This document shows positions 8,128-18,300 of a stretch of DNA of 64,000 nt, piece after piece. Origin of the DNA: Clostridium sp. UBA701 (GTDB lineage Bacteria; Bacillota; Clostridia; Clostridiales; Clostridiaceae). The notes beneath the pieces were generated by a model that did no database searches, was not told the origin of the DNA, and worked only from the letters and a program-made list of their open reading frames with translations. Location: the NCBI GenBank assembly GCA_002298125.1, contig DBMJ01000004.1:1-64000 (forward strand), read 5' to 3'. How positions within the stretch are numbered: the stretch's first letter is position 1; each line of letters begins with the position of its first letter. The position numbers were made by a program, and so were the translations under genes.

Positions 8128-10092
8128 ATGCTAACCCAGAGTTTTTGGCATAACTGGGGGTGTATTCTATTGAATACTTTGATTTTATCACTTATTATTT
8201 TTCCATTAATTTTTACCCTGCTCTTCCTGGTATGGAACAACAAGGTATACTACAAGGTATTATCCATACTTATGGCTGTAGCAGGTGCTTTTTTTTCATT
8301 ACTATTAATATTTAAAGGTCCATTCTTATACCAAACGCCCTCTGACTCCTACCACGTGTTTGAGCCCATGGTTTTGATATTAGAGATTTTAATCCTTGGA
8401 TTTTTATATTTTGTCAGCATTAAACACAAGAGATGGAAAGTGCTTGCACTTACTATTCTTTCTACTGCTTTTTTTCTATATAAAGAATTTGCAGCTTCTC
8501 CTGAAGCAGCCTATAGCTTTAATGTAGACAATCTATCCATTGTGATGTTATTTATAATTAACGTGGTGGGTACCCTTATCGTGGTTTTTTCAAACGGTTA
8601 CATAGGCCACTATGAGGAGCACCGTAATCTTAAGAATAAACAAAGGCTTTATTATGGAATCATCGGAATATTTTTATCAGCTATGAATGGACTAGTTATC
8701 TGTGATTCTCTTTCTCTTATGTTTCTCTTTTGGGAAATAACCACTCTCTGTTCCTTCCTCTTAATCTCCTATAACCGTGATGAGGAAGCCTACAACAGTG
8801 GTTTTAGAGCACTGTTTTTAAATCTTATAGGAGGAGCAGCCTTTGCCCTTGGCAATATAATATTGTCCTCCTACTACAATATAGATAGCTTTACAGGCAT
8901 ACTTCAGTCTTCAAAGGGAGGAGGGCTCTACTTTATACCAATTTTCCTCCTATGTATTGCAGGTTTTACAAAGTCAGCACAGCTGCCCTTCCAAAGCTGG
9001 CTGCTTGGAGCCATGGTAGCTCCTACTCCAATATCTGCACTGCTTCATTCTAGTACCATGGTTAAAGCAGGAGTATATTTAATTGTTAAGCTATCACCAG
9101 CCTATGCTGGAACACCCTTAGGGGTTGTAATCGCAATACTTGGAGCTTTCAGCTTCTTAATATGCTCTGCCCTTGCAATCTCTCAGAGAAATGCAAAAAG
9201 AGTACTTGCTTACTCCACCATAGCTAATTTAGGACTTATTATCAGTAGTGCCGGCATGGGTTCAAGTCTTGCAATCTCAGCAGCACTAATACTTATAATC
9301 TTCCATGCCATATCAAAAGCACTGCTTTTCTTATGTGCTGGAGAGATAGAGCATACCATAGGCAGTAGAGACATAGAGGAAATGTCTGGTCTTGTTCATA
9401 AGGCTCCACTGCTTGCTATTATAGCTGCCTTTGCCATGGCTTCTATGATACTACCACCCTTTGGAGTTTTAATTACAAAGTGGATGGCTATAGAAGCCTC
9501 TGCTCATAATCCCTTTATATCCGTATTCTTGATTTTAGGCAGTGCCTTTACTACGGTATTTTGGGTAAAATGGCTTGGTACAATCTTATCCTATCCAAAT
9601 GACGATAATGTGGTTAAGACCTCTATGAAGCCAATAATATCCATACCACTGCTAATATTAAGCTCCTTAGTAGTCTTAACCAGTGTTTTTATGTCTCGTA
9701 TTTTTAACCATTTTGTAGACCCAGAGGTTTCTGCTCTTCTAAATGTTAAGAACGAGTTAGCCATGAAAAATGGAATGGTAATATCTCAGCTAGGCTCCTT
9801 TAACGACACCATAGTGTTTATTATAATCATACTTTCCATACTGATATTCCTTGCTCTAAAGGGTATCTATGGCAAAAAAGCCAGAGTGGTGAAGCCCTAT
9901 ATGTGTGGTGAGAATAACTCTGAGAATGGTGATTATAGCTTTAGATGTGTAGATGGAAGCATAAAGAGAGCCTCTGTTGCTAATATATATCTTTACAAAA
10001 TTATTGATGAGAGTAGCCTTATCACCGTAGGTTATATAGTCTCCATAGCAATACTGCTGCTGACGTTGATAGGAGGGTTAATATGGAAATAG
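8128..10092 (+). CDS. echA: Ech-type hydrogenase subunit A (NuoL/Mrp-like ion transporter)
   Basis: Large proton- or sodium-translocating membrane subunit of a group 4 [NiFe] hydrogenase. The 654 residues carry many transmembrane segments and antiporter-like motifs: a conserved Glu in FLFWEITTLCSFLLI (about residue 200), LPFQSWLLGAMVAPTPISALLHSSTMVKAG (about 288-317) and the HAISKALLF Lys (about 395). The C-terminal part holds KPYMCGENN, common in EchA. First gene of echABCDEF; it overlaps echB by 10 bases. The pump couples H2 formation from reduced ferredoxin to an ion gradient, or the reverse. Confidence 0.93.
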   Translation: MLTQSFWHNWGCILLNTLILSLIIFPLIFTLLFLVWNNKVYYKVLSILMAVAGAFFSLLLIFKGPFLYQTPSDSYHVFEPMVLILEILILGFLYFVSIKHKRWKVLALTILSTAFFLYKEFAASPEAAYSFNVDNLSIVMLFIINVVGTLIVVFSNGYIGHYEEHRNLKNKQRLYYGIIGIFLSAMNGLVICDSLSLMFLFWEITTLCSFLLISYNRDEEAYNSGFRALFLNLIGGAAFALGNIILSSYYNIDSFTGILQSSKGGGLYFIPIFLLCIAGFTKSAQLPFQSWLLGAMVAPTPISALLHSSTMVKAGVYLIVKLSPAYAGTPLGVVIAILGAFSFLICSALAISQRNAKRVLAYSTIANLGLIISSAGMGSSLAISAALILIIFHAISKALLFLCAGEIEHTIGSRDIEEMSGLVHKAPLLAIIAAFAMASMILPPFGVLITKWMAIEASAHNPFISVFLILGSAFTTVFWVKWLGTILSYPNDDNVVKTSMKPIISIPLLILSSLVVLTSVFMSRIFNHFVDPEVSALLNVKNELAMKNGMVISQLGSFNDTIVFIIIILSILIFLALKGIYGKKARVVKPYMCGENNSENGDYSFRCVDGSIKRASVANIYLYKIIDESSLITVGYIVSIAILLLTLIGGLIWK

Positions 10093-10943
10093 TTAAAATA
10101 TTACTTGTTATTATTGCTGCACCAATACTAGGAGGACTTATTGCAGGTATGGATAGAAAGCTTACAGCAAGACTTCAGCATAGGGTTGGTCCTCCACTAC
10201 TTCAACCCTTCTATGATTTCTTCAAGCTGATGCAGAAGGAAAATTTAGTAGTAAATCGTTACCAAAACGTATATATATTTATATATTTCACCTTTGTCAT
10301 TGCCTCTCTTGTAATGCTGGTGTTTGAAACAGACTTACTGATGATCATATTTGTATATACCATAGCTAACGTGGCACTAATAGTTGGAGCCATGGGAACA
10401 GGCTCTCCTTACAGCAAGATAGGAGGAGCAAGAGAAACCATGGTAATGCTTGCCTATGAGCCCATACTAATATTCTACATCATTGGAATTTATATGCTTA
10501 CAGATTCCTTTAATGTATCACTTTTAGATGTGGCCTCAAAGCCCCTGCTTCCGTATTTGCCACTGGTATTTATATCAATGCTTATAATAATTGCTGTAAA
10601 GTTTAAGAAGTCACCCTTTGACTTCTCAACCTCTCACCATGCTCATCAGGAGCTGGTTAAGGGTCTCTTTACAGATTTCTCAGGTCCTTCCATGGCATTG
10701 GTGGAGTTAACCCATTGGTATGAATATGTATTCTTGTTTGGGCTCATGTTCTTATTTTGGAAGAACAACGTAGTAATTGGCTTATTAATAGTGCTCTTTG
10801 TGTTCATCTTTATCCTGCTCTTAGATAACATCACTGCAAGGCTGAACTGGCAGTGGCTATTCAAGTTTTCTTGGTCTGTGCTCATTGCACTTTCCTTAAT
10901 AAACTTGCTTGTAGTGTACTTTATGAACATCAAAATAGTATAG
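10083..10943 (+). CDS. echB: Ech-type hydrogenase subunit B (NuoH-like membrane anchor)
   Basis: Membrane subunit that connects the soluble hydrogenase arm to the ion pump, 286 residues with about eight segments. Family stretches seen: RLQHRVGPPLLQPFYDFFKLMQKE (about residues 29-52), GSPYSKIGGARETMVMLAYEPI (about 104-125) and the SPFDFSTSHHAHQELVKG loop (about 179-196), equivalent to the quinone-channel loops of NuoH. The start ATG follows GGAGGG. No defects. Confidence 0.93.
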   Translation: MEIVKILLVIIAAPILGGLIAGMDRKLTARLQHRVGPPLLQPFYDFFKLMQKENLVVNRYQNVYIFIYFTFVIASLVMLVFETDLLMIIFVYTIANVALIVGAMGTGSPYSKIGGARETMVMLAYEPILIFYIIGIYMLTDSFNVSLLDVASKPLLPYLPLVFISMLIIIAVKFKKSPFDFSTSHHAHQELVKGLFTDFSGPSMALVELTHWYEYVFLFGLMFLFWKNNVVIGLLIVLFVFIFILLLDNITARLNWQWLFKFSWSVLIALSLINLLVVYFMNIKIV

Positions 10944-10956
10944 GAGGTTTTCATCT

Positions 10957-11412
10957 ATGGGTAACATATTCTCTAAATCTATAAGCAAATCGCCCTGGAT
11001 AGTTCATGTTAACTGCAACAGCTGTAACGGCTGTGATATAGAGCTTTTAGCCTGTCTTACACCGCTTTATGACGCAGAACGCTTTGGGGTTTTAAATATC
11101 GGTACTCCAAAGCAAGCAGATGTAATGGTAGTAACAGGCTCTGTAAACTATAAAAACATAGATGTAGTAAAAAATATATATGATCAAATGCCTGAGCCTA
11201 AGGCAGTGGTTGCAATTGGAGCCTGTGCCTGTACTGGCGGAGTATTTCATGACTGCTACAACGTAATTGGAGGAGCTGACAAGGCAATTCCAGTAGATGT
11301 ATATGTGCCAGGCTGCTGTCCAAGGCCAGAATCCATTTTAGATGGCATATTAAAGGCTGCTGAAATACTAGAAGAAAAAAAGCACAAGCAGAAAAAGGCG
11401 GTGAATGGATAA
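10957..11412 (+). CDS. echC: Ech-type hydrogenase small subunit (NuoB-like)
   Basis: Carries the [4Fe-4S] cluster next to the catalytic centre. In 151 residues the ligand pattern of the NuoB family is complete: CNGC at residues 23-26, Cys in GACAC (90, 92) and Cys in PGCCPRPE (120-121). Only one cluster is expected, as in other Ech enzymes. The stop codon shares one base with the echD start (TAATG), showing tight translational coupling. A good AGGAGG site precedes the ATG. Confidence 0.94.
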   Translation: MGNIFSKSISKSPWIVHVNCNSCNGCDIELLACLTPLYDAERFGVLNIGTPKQADVMVVTGSVNYKNIDVVKNIYDQMPEPKAVVAIGACACTGGVFHDCYNVIGGADKAIPVDVYVPGCCPRPESILDGILKAAEILEEKKHKQKKAVNG

Positions 11413-11762
11413 TGATAGATTTATTTACTAACTTAAAGAGTATAACAGTGGAAAGCCTAATAGAAGAGGCTTCAAAGCTTAAGGAGCAAGGCTGCCGTTT
11501 TGCAGCACTTACCTGTGAGCAGGTAGGGGAACTGGTAGAGCTTACCTATCACTTTGATGTGGATTATGAGATGATTCATCTTAGGCTGGAGCTTCCCCTT
11601 AAAGGGACTCTGCCAAGTATTTCTCCACTTTTCCCTTCAGCCTTTTTAATAGAAAACGAATATCAGGATCTCTTTGGCCTGAGCTTTACAGACCTTACTG
11701 TAGACTACAAGGGGCGTCTATATCTGGCTGAAAACGGCCCAAAGACCCCACTAATTAAGTAA
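11412..11762 (+). CDS. echD: Ech-type hydrogenase subunit D (NuoC-like)
   Basis: Small soluble subunit of 116 residues, equivalent to the 30-kDa NuoC protein. The ending FPSAFLIENEYQDLFGLSF fits the conserved NuoC motif in which a Glu-rich helix packs on the large subunit. It bears no cofactor. The N-terminal half is weakly conserved, as usual. Position between echC and echE supports the call. Confidence 0.88.
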   Translation: MIDLFTNLKSITVESLIEEASKLKEQGCRFAALTCEQVGELVELTYHFDVDYEMIHLRLELPLKGTLPSISPLFPSAFLIENEYQDLFGLSFTDLTVDYKGRLYLAENGPKTPLIK

Positions 11763-11787
11763 TGGCAGGAGAAAGGAGAAAAAAATC

Positions 11788-12864
11788 ATGGCAATAACTA
11801 CAATACCCTTTGGACCTCAACATCCAGTACTTCCAGAGCCAATACAGCTTAAGCTGGTGCTAGAGGATGATCTCGTTGTGGAAGCTCTTCCAGCCATAGG
11901 CTATGTACACAGAGGCTTAGAAAAGCTGGCTGAGATTAAGGATTTTAATCAAACCACCTATGTAGTAGAAAGAGTTTGCGGCATATGCAGCTTTATGCAT
12001 TCCATGGCCTACGTAAGAGGCCTAGAGGCAATAATGCAAATAGAAATACCTGACAGAGCAGAGTATCTTAGAGTAATTTGGGCAGAGATAGGAAGAATTC
12101 AGAGTCATCTGCTGTGGCTTGGACTTATTGCAGACAGCTTTGGTTTTGAAAGCTTATTTATGGAGGTTTGGAAGCACCGAGAAAAGATATTAGATATCAT
12201 GGAAATGACCACAGGAAATAGAATAATAATCTCCGCCAACAAGGTGGGAGGAGTTACAAAGGACTTAAATGCAGAACATATTGACTTTATACTTCAGGTA
12301 TTAAAAGGCCTTGAAGAAAAGCTTAAGGAAGTAGATAAGGTATTTTTGCAGGACTACACAGTAAAGCAGAGAATGGTTGGTGTAGGCGTACTCTCAAAGG
12401 AGGATGCTGCAGCTTTTGGCACAGTAGGACCTGTGGCAAGAGCAAGTGGTGTGGCCTTTGATATAAGAAAGAGCGGTTACAGTGCCTATAAGCATCTTGA
12501 TTTTGAACCCATAGTAAGAACTGATGGAGATTGCTATGGAAGAACTGTCATAAGAATAGATGATTTGCATCAGTCCATTGACCTCATAAGGCAGGCTATA
12601 GCAAAGCTTCCTCAGGGAGAAATTGCAGTACCTGTAAAGGGCTTTCCTAAGGGTGAGATAATCTCTAGAATAGAACAGCCCAGAGGAGAGGCAGTTTATT
12701 ATATTAAGGCCAATGGAACTAAGACCTTATCAAGACTTAAAATCAGAACCCCTACCTTTGCAAATTTACCTGCACTGTTAAAAATGGCTCCTGGAAGTCT
12801 TCTTCCTGACATCCCAGTGCTAATACTCACCATAGACCCTTGCATAAGCTGTACAGAGAGATAA
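11788..12864 (+). CDS. echE: Ech-type hydrogenase large subunit ([NiFe] catalytic subunit)
   Basis: Catalytic subunit that reduces protons or oxidises H2. The 358 residues keep both nickel-binding pairs: RVCGIC (Cys64, Cys67) and DPCISC (Cys352, Cys355). The protein ends three residues after the last Cys (TER), so the C-terminal extension that most [NiFe] hydrogenases lose during maturation is missing. All four metal ligands are present, so this is a hydrogenase and not a NuoD-type complex I subunit. The start ATG follows GGAGAAAGGAG. Confidence 0.95.
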   Translation: MAITTIPFGPQHPVLPEPIQLKLVLEDDLVVEALPAIGYVHRGLEKLAEIKDFNQTTYVVERVCGICSFMHSMAYVRGLEAIMQIEIPDRAEYLRVIWAEIGRIQSHLLWLGLIADSFGFESLFMEVWKHREKILDIMEMTTGNRIIISANKVGGVTKDLNAEHIDFILQVLKGLEEKLKEVDKVFLQDYTVKQRMVGVGVLSKEDAAAFGTVGPVARASGVAFDIRKSGYSAYKHLDFEPIVRTDGDCYGRTVIRIDDLHQSIDLIRQAIAKLPQGEIAVPVKGFPKGEIISRIEQPRGEAVYYIKANGTKTLSRLKIRTPTFANLPALLKMAPGSLLPDIPVLILTIDPCISCTER

Positions 12865-12934
12865 CCTTCTGTATGTTGATGCATATAATATGAAATGATG
12901 TTTTAATAACTTGCTATGTAAAGAAGGTGTATTT

Positions 12935-13300
12935 ATGGCAAAGATGTTGAAAGTAATTTTAAAAAATCTCTTCTCCTCCCCTGCTACCCGCCTCTACCCA
13001 ACGGTTGAGAGAGAGCCCTATGAGAGGACTAGGGGACGTATATATTGTGATGAAACCAGTTGCATTTACTGCAGTCTCTGTGCAAAAAAGTGTCCTGCAG
13101 ATGCTATAACTGTGGATAGAACTAATTCCACTTGGGAGCTCAATGCCTACAGGTGTATAATCTGTGGTGAATGTGCTGCAGTGTGTCCAAAAAAGTGCAT
13201 AACCATGAACAATGAGAGAAGACACTGCTCCACTGAGAAAAAGATAATCACCCTTACCCGTCCTTCTGAGGCTGCTGCCACTAAAAAAGAAGGCGCTTAA
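12935..13300 (+). CDS. echF: Ech-type hydrogenase ferredoxin-like subunit F
   Basis: Electron-entry subunit with two [4Fe-4S] clusters, shown by CIYCSLCAKKCP and CIICGECAAVCP (about residues 43-54 and 74-85). The start ATG at 12935 (MAKMLKV) has AAGAAGGTG five bases upstream; it is preferred to the TTG at 12911, giving 121 residues. A 70-base gap separates it from echE. It is expected to take electrons from soluble ferredoxin. Last gene of the operon, with a terminator at 13321. Confidence 0.93.
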   Translation: MAKMLKVILKNLFSSPATRLYPTVEREPYERTRGRIYCDETSCIYCSLCAKKCPADAITVDRTNSTWELNAYRCIICGECAAVCPKKCITMNNERRHCSTEKKIITLTRPSEAAATKKEGA

Positions 13301-13320
13301 CAAGCTAATTATGCTGTTAT

Positions 13321-13352
13321 AAAAGGCTATTCCTAGATGGAGTAGCCTTTAA
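13321..13352 (+). terminator. terminator of the ech operon
   Basis: AAAGGCTATTCC and GGAGTAGCCTTT pair with one mismatch/wobble and are followed by a T-containing tract (AAATTTACTTT). Confidence 0.75.
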
Positions 13353-13455
13353 ATTTACTTTATTTTTAAAATTGTGATTAAAAACTGTAAAAAATATACA
13401 TAATATAAATACATAGTTAAAATGAAGAGTTATGGATTTAAAAGAGGTGTATATT

Positions 13456-14259
13456 ATGAGGTTTTTAACCTATTATAGGCTGCTTGGAGTATTTTGGTTT
13501 CTCATAGGTATGGAGCTCACCTTCAACTTAAAGGGCTTTAGAGTAATAAAATATATGGGAGTGCTTTTAATTATAGTAGGACTATATGATATTATTACGG
13601 GAAAAAGCTTTAAAAACTCCGCTAGAGAAAATATGGAGGCAGCAGAAAAGGATAAGGATAATAAAGAATCCATAAGGGATTTTATAAGAAAGAATAAATC
13701 AGAAAAGCCCTTAGAGCTTATACTAAAAATACTTAAAAAGAATTCTCTTGCAGGAATAATTACTGTAGGTATTTCAGTGGTGATATTTTTATCCCTTGGT
13801 CCTATTACCACCAGTTACTTTAGTCCAAGCAAGGATGCCCAGACAAAGAGCGGCTCTGCAGGGAAAAATGTATCTGCTGATAAGAACTCAACCCTTTCAA
13901 AGCTTACAAATAGCAAGCTGGAGTTAGATAACAAGCAACTAATAATATCTGCAGAGGAAATAGAGCAAAGCTCAGAGGGAACCTACATAAAGCTAAAGAT
14001 AGATAACCATGGAAAGCATGCAGTGAATCTTACAGATACTTCTAAAACTACTCTTACTGATGCTAGAGGAAATGTATATGAGTTAATTCTATCTGGCAGT
14101 AAAAACTTCTTCTCCTCCTTAGAGCCAGGAAGCAGCATGGAGTGTGTTCTCCACTTTAAAAGAGTTGAAGACTTTAGCAATGCAGAATTAAAATCTCAGC
14201 TTTGGTCAACAGAAAACGGCATAACCAACTACCCTTTTACTATAATAATAAGAGAATAA
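13456..14259 (+). CDS. membrane-anchored protein with DUF4352-like outer domain
   Basis: The protein has 267 residues. Two hydrophobic segments lie near the N-terminus (about residues 7-20 and 30-48), followed by a charged linker rich in Lys/Glu/Asp, another segment (about 95-117), a Ser/Thr/Lys-rich spacer, and a C-terminal domain of about 110 residues. That domain has the beta-sandwich look of DUF4352/TRF2-like proteins (YIKLKIDNHGKHAVNL, ...LEPGSSMECVLHFKR). The start ATG at 13456 has AGAGGTG seven bases upstream, better than the ATG at 13432. Function unknown; the outer domain probably faces the cell wall. Confidence 0.6.
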   Translation: MRFLTYYRLLGVFWFLIGMELTFNLKGFRVIKYMGVLLIIVGLYDIITGKSFKNSARENMEAAEKDKDNKESIRDFIRKNKSEKPLELILKILKKNSLAGIITVGISVVIFLSLGPITTSYFSPSKDAQTKSGSAGKNVSADKNSTLSKLTNSKLELDNKQLIISAEEIEQSSEGTYIKLKIDNHGKHAVNLTDTSKTTLTDARGNVYELILSGSKNFFSSLEPGSSMECVLHFKRVEDFSNAELKSQLWSTENGITNYPFTIIIRE

Positions 14260-14289
14260 AAAATCCAGCATCACTGCTGGATTTTTATT
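14258..14289. terminator. convergent terminator
   Basis: AAATCCAGCA and TGCTGGATTT form a strong stem with A and T runs on both flanks. It serves the plus-strand gene ending at 14259 and the minus-strand regulator ending at 14288. Confidence 0.85.
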
Positions 14290-15286
14290 ATTTAACTGAA
14301 TCTCTAATAACTAGCTTATGAGGAAGTATAAAATGCTCCTGTGCAAGCTCTGATTTTTGAATTAGCTTTATCAAAAGTCTCATGGCCACAGAGCCCATAT
14401 CATAGGTAGGCTGAGCTACAGAGGTGAGTCTTGGATAAAATAAGGCTGCAAAGTAACTGTCATCAAAGCCAATTACATCTACCTCCTCTGGCACTAATAT
14501 CTCCTCATCCCTAAGGGCATTTATGGCTCCCATGGCAATCTCATCACTGGCGCAAAATAGACTGTCTGGCATGCTGCCTTTTTTTAGTATTTCTTTCATT
14601 CCATCATAGCCTGTAGCTGCCTTTAGTCCTCTAAAGTACACCAAATCCTCATCAAAGGGAATATTGTGCTTTAAAAGGGCTTTCTTATAGCCTGTAAAGC
14701 GCTTAGCTGCAGCATTTATCATGTCCTCGTGAATACCTATATAGGCAATTTTTCTTCGTCCTTTTTTAATAAGGTATTCTACTGCCTCAAAGGCAGCCTC
14801 CTCATTATCTATAGTTACGCTTGGAAAGGACTCCTCTATGTCTGTAGTTTCCACCAGCACCGCAGGCATCTGAAGCTTTTTAAGTAAAGCTAAGGTGTTT
14901 CTCTCTAAGGAGTTACTCATATAAAGAACTCCATCCACCATCTTTTCCCTTAATATATTGAGATATTCCATTTCCTTCTGTGGGTCTAAATCTGTATTAC
15001 AGAGAATGATATTGCAGTCATAAATATTTGCCACATCCTCTGCCCCACGTACTATTTCAGGATAAAACTGGCTGGATATATCAGGTATTATTATACCAAT
15101 GGTTCCCGTCTTCTGTGTCTTTAAGCTTCTTGCTACAATGTTTGGTCTATAGCCAAGCTTATCTATAGCTTCAAGTACCTTCTTTTTAGTGTCCTCATTT
15201 ACTACGTCTATATCATTTAATACACGAGATACCGTAGCAATAGAAACTCCCGCCTCTTTTGCCACGTCTTTAATTGAAGCAGTCAT
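14288..15286 (-). CDS. LacI-family transcriptional regulator (CcpA-like)
   Basis: DNA-binding regulator of 332 residues. The N-terminal helix-turn-helix SIKDVAKEAGVSIATVSRVLN and hinge RPNIVARSLKTQKTGTIGIIIPD are textbook LacI family. The sugar-binding-like core follows (SQFYPEIVRGAEDVA, VDVIGFDD, TSVAQP). The overall resemblance to clostridial CcpA is strong in my reading, but a sugar-specific repressor cannot be excluded, so no symbol is given. The start ATG at 15286 lies nine bases after GGGAG; a TTG at 15295 is less likely. A perfect palindrome at 15330-15348 lies upstream. Confidence 0.85.
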   Translation of the reverse strand: MTASIKDVAKEAGVSIATVSRVLNDIDVVNEDTKKKVLEAIDKLGYRPNIVARSLKTQKTGTIGIIIPDISSQFYPEIVRGAEDVANIYDCNIILCNTDLDPQKEMEYLNILREKMVDGVLYMSNSLERNTLALLKKLQMPAVLVETTDIEESFPSVTIDNEEAAFEAVEYLIKKGRRKIAYIGIHEDMINAAAKRFTGYKKALLKHNIPFDEDLVYFRGLKAATGYDGMKEILKKGSMPDSLFCASDEIAMGAINALRDEEILVPEEVDVIGFDDSYFAALFYPRLTSVAQPTYDMGSVAMRLLIKLIQKSELAQEHFILPHKLVIRDSVK

Positions 15287-15329
15287 TATCATCAACTCCC
15301 AAAAATATTTTTACCCTCTATACACAATA

Positions 15330-15348
15330 CCATTTTATCATAAAATGG
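15330..15348. promoter_or_regulatory. perfect palindrome upstream of the LacI-family gene
   Basis: CCATTTTATCATAAAATGG is a perfect inverted repeat with nine-base arms around one central base. It lies between the ileS stop and the regulator start. It lacks a T-run, so it is more likely a protein-binding site, possibly an operator for autoregulation, than a terminator. Confidence 0.4.
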
Positions 15349-15359
15349 GCCTAAATATT

Positions 15360-18300
15360 CTATTTCTTTTCCACAGCTATCTTAAAGCTCTCTCCATTGA
15401 TGCTGTATTCATTATACTCCATAGCTCTATTATAATGAACCTCTAAAGCCAAGGTTTCCCTCTTTATATGGTCTTCAAATTTTGAAACCACCTTCTCCAG
15501 CATAGTATTTCCTGCAACATAGAGATTAATCTTATCTGCTACCTCAAAGCCACTTTCCTTTCTCAGGTTCTGGACCTTACTTATGATTTCTCTTAAGTGT
15601 CCTTCCTCCTTAAGCTCCTCCGTAATGTGAGTGTCTAGCACTACCCCTATTTCACCTTCTCCAGCAAAGGCATAGCCCTCTAGACCCTGCATAGTAACTA
15701 ACAGGTTCTCACTATTTAGTTGAAGATCGGTTCCACTAGCCTCTATGGTCACAGTTTTTCCGCCTTTTATAGTCTGAGCAAGCTCCATCTGATCCCTTGA
15801 AGCTATCTCTTTCTTAATTGCAGGGATTAGCTTTCCATAGGCCTTGCCCAAAACTGGCAGGTTAGGCTTGATTTCAAAGTTTACAAACTTAGATAAATCA
15901 GCACCAAAATCTACTTCCTTTATATTTAGCTCATCCTTTATGATGTCTCCATAATACTCTGGCAGTGACCTTGTGCTTAGAAGCATTTTTGAAAGAGGCT
16001 GTCTGTTCTTTATATTAGCACCATTTCTTGCACTTCTACCAAGCTTTACAATGCTATAGGCTAATTCCATCTCATTTTCCAGCTCTAGGTCTACCAGCTC
16101 TTTTCTATACTTTGGCCAAGTTGTTAAGTGAACACTTAGAGGAGCATTGCTATCCAAGCTTGTAACTAGGTTCTGATATATTTCCTCTGTGATAAAGGGC
16201 ACAAAAGGTGCAGCAATCTGAACCAAGGTGGTGATTACTCTATATAGAGTAACATAGGCACCTATCTTATCCTCTGTAAGCTCCTCACTCCAATATCTAG
16301 CTCTGTTTCTTCTCACATACCAGTTAGAAAGCTCATCAGTAAACTCCTCTATAGCAAGAGCAGCCTGAGTTATTCTGTAGCTGTCTAGGTCCTCTTCCAC
16401 AGTCTTAACCAGGGAGTTTAGCCTAGACATAACCCACTTATCCATAACATTTTCTGATACAAAATCTGAATACTTAGTTGGGTCAAACTGATCTATATCA
16501 GCATATAGCACGTAGAAGGAATAAACATTCCATAGAGTGCTTATAAACTTTCTCTGAGCCTCTATAACTGCATCCTCATAAAATCTTGAAGGCAGCCAGG
16601 GAGCACTTCCAGTGTAGAAATACCATCTTGTAGCATCTGCACCTTCATTCTCAAGTACTACAAAGGGGCTAAGTACATTACCCTTATGCTTAGACATCTT
16701 AAGGCCCTGCTTATCTAACACATGGCCTAAAACCACACAATTTTCAAAGGGGTTCTTGTCAAAGAGCACAGTAGAAATAGCAAGCAGAGTATAGAACCAG
16801 CCTCTTGTCTGGTCCACAGCTTCAGATATAAACTGTGCAGGGAAGTTCTCCTCAAAGAGCTCTTTGTTTTCAAAGGGGTAATGATATTGAGCAAAGGGCA
16901 TAGAACCACTGTCAAACCAGCAGTCAATAACCTCAGGTACCCTCTTCATCTCCTTGCCGCAGTGAGGACATGTAAGGTGAACCTCATCTATATAGGGCTT
17001 ATGAAGCTCAATATTCTCTGGAACATTAATACCCTTCTCTTTAAGCTCCTCCCTGCTTCCTATACACTCTCTATGACCACATTCACATTCCCATATAGGA
17101 ATAGGAGTTCCCCAATATCTTTCTCTTGAAATACCCCAATCTATAACATTTTCTAGGAAGTTTCCAAAACGCCCAGTTCTAACGTTATCTGGATACCAGT
17201 TAATCTTGTTGTTGTTAGTCATGAGCTTATCTCTCATAGTAGACATAGCAATGAACCAGGAGGCTCTAGGATAGTATAAAAGCGGTGTGTCGCATCTCCA
17301 GCAGAAGGGATAGGAGTGCAGGAACTTCTCAGATTTATAGAGAATATTGTTCTCTGCCATATACTCAAGTATCTTAGCATCCGCATTCTTTACGAACATA
17401 CCCTTCCAAGGCTCTACACAAGGAACAAACTTTCCCTCTCCGTCTACTAGGTTTATAAGAGGAAGGTCATATTTTTTTCCTATTAAATTGTCATCCTCAC
17501 CATAGGCAGGTGCTATATGAACTATTCCAGTACCATCTGTTAAAGTTACGAAGTCTCCATGAACTATATAGAAGGCCTTCTTCTCTGGTACCTCAAACTT
17601 GAACATCTGTTCATAATGACGACCTAGGAGCTCCTCACCCTTAAACTCAGAGATTATCTCGTATTCTCCCTCTAAGCGGTGTAAGAGTTCCTTAGCTAAG
17701 ATTAAATGCTCCTCCTTGTGAAGCACCTCCACATAGTCGTATTTCTTATTCACAGCTAGTGCTACATTGCTTGGAAGAGTCCAAGGAGTTGTGGTCCAAA
17801 CTAGTATATATTTATCCTCATTAACCAGCTTAAACTTTACAAAGGCAGAGCTGTCCTTTACATCCTTGTAGCCCTGAGCCACTTCATGAGAGGACAGTGC
17901 AGTTCCGCATCTTGGGCAGTAGGGCACTATCTTATGTCCCTTATATATCAGATCCTTTTCCCAAATCTTTTTTAATGCCCACCATTCAGATTCTATATAG
18001 TCATTGTGGTAGGTCACATAAGGGTTATCCATGTCTACCCAGTAGCCAATTTTCTTGGACATATCCTCCCACTGTTCTACATAGGTAAATACACTTTCCT
18101 TACACTTCTTTACAAAGTCCTCTACACCATACTCCTCAATTTGAGGCTTGCCAGAGATGCCTAGAGATTTCTCCACCTCCAGCTCCACAGGAAGACCATG
18201 GGTGTCCCAGCCTGCTTTTCTTAAAACCTTATAGCCCTTCATAACCTTAAAGCGTGGGATTATATCCTTCATAACCCTAGTAATTACGTGGCCTATATGA

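Noticed and set aside
8128..13300. Respiratory complex I or a formate hydrogenlyase
   Set aside because: The large subunit keeps all four nickel-binding Cys, so it is a hydrogenase; there are only six subunits and no formate dehydrogenase gene.
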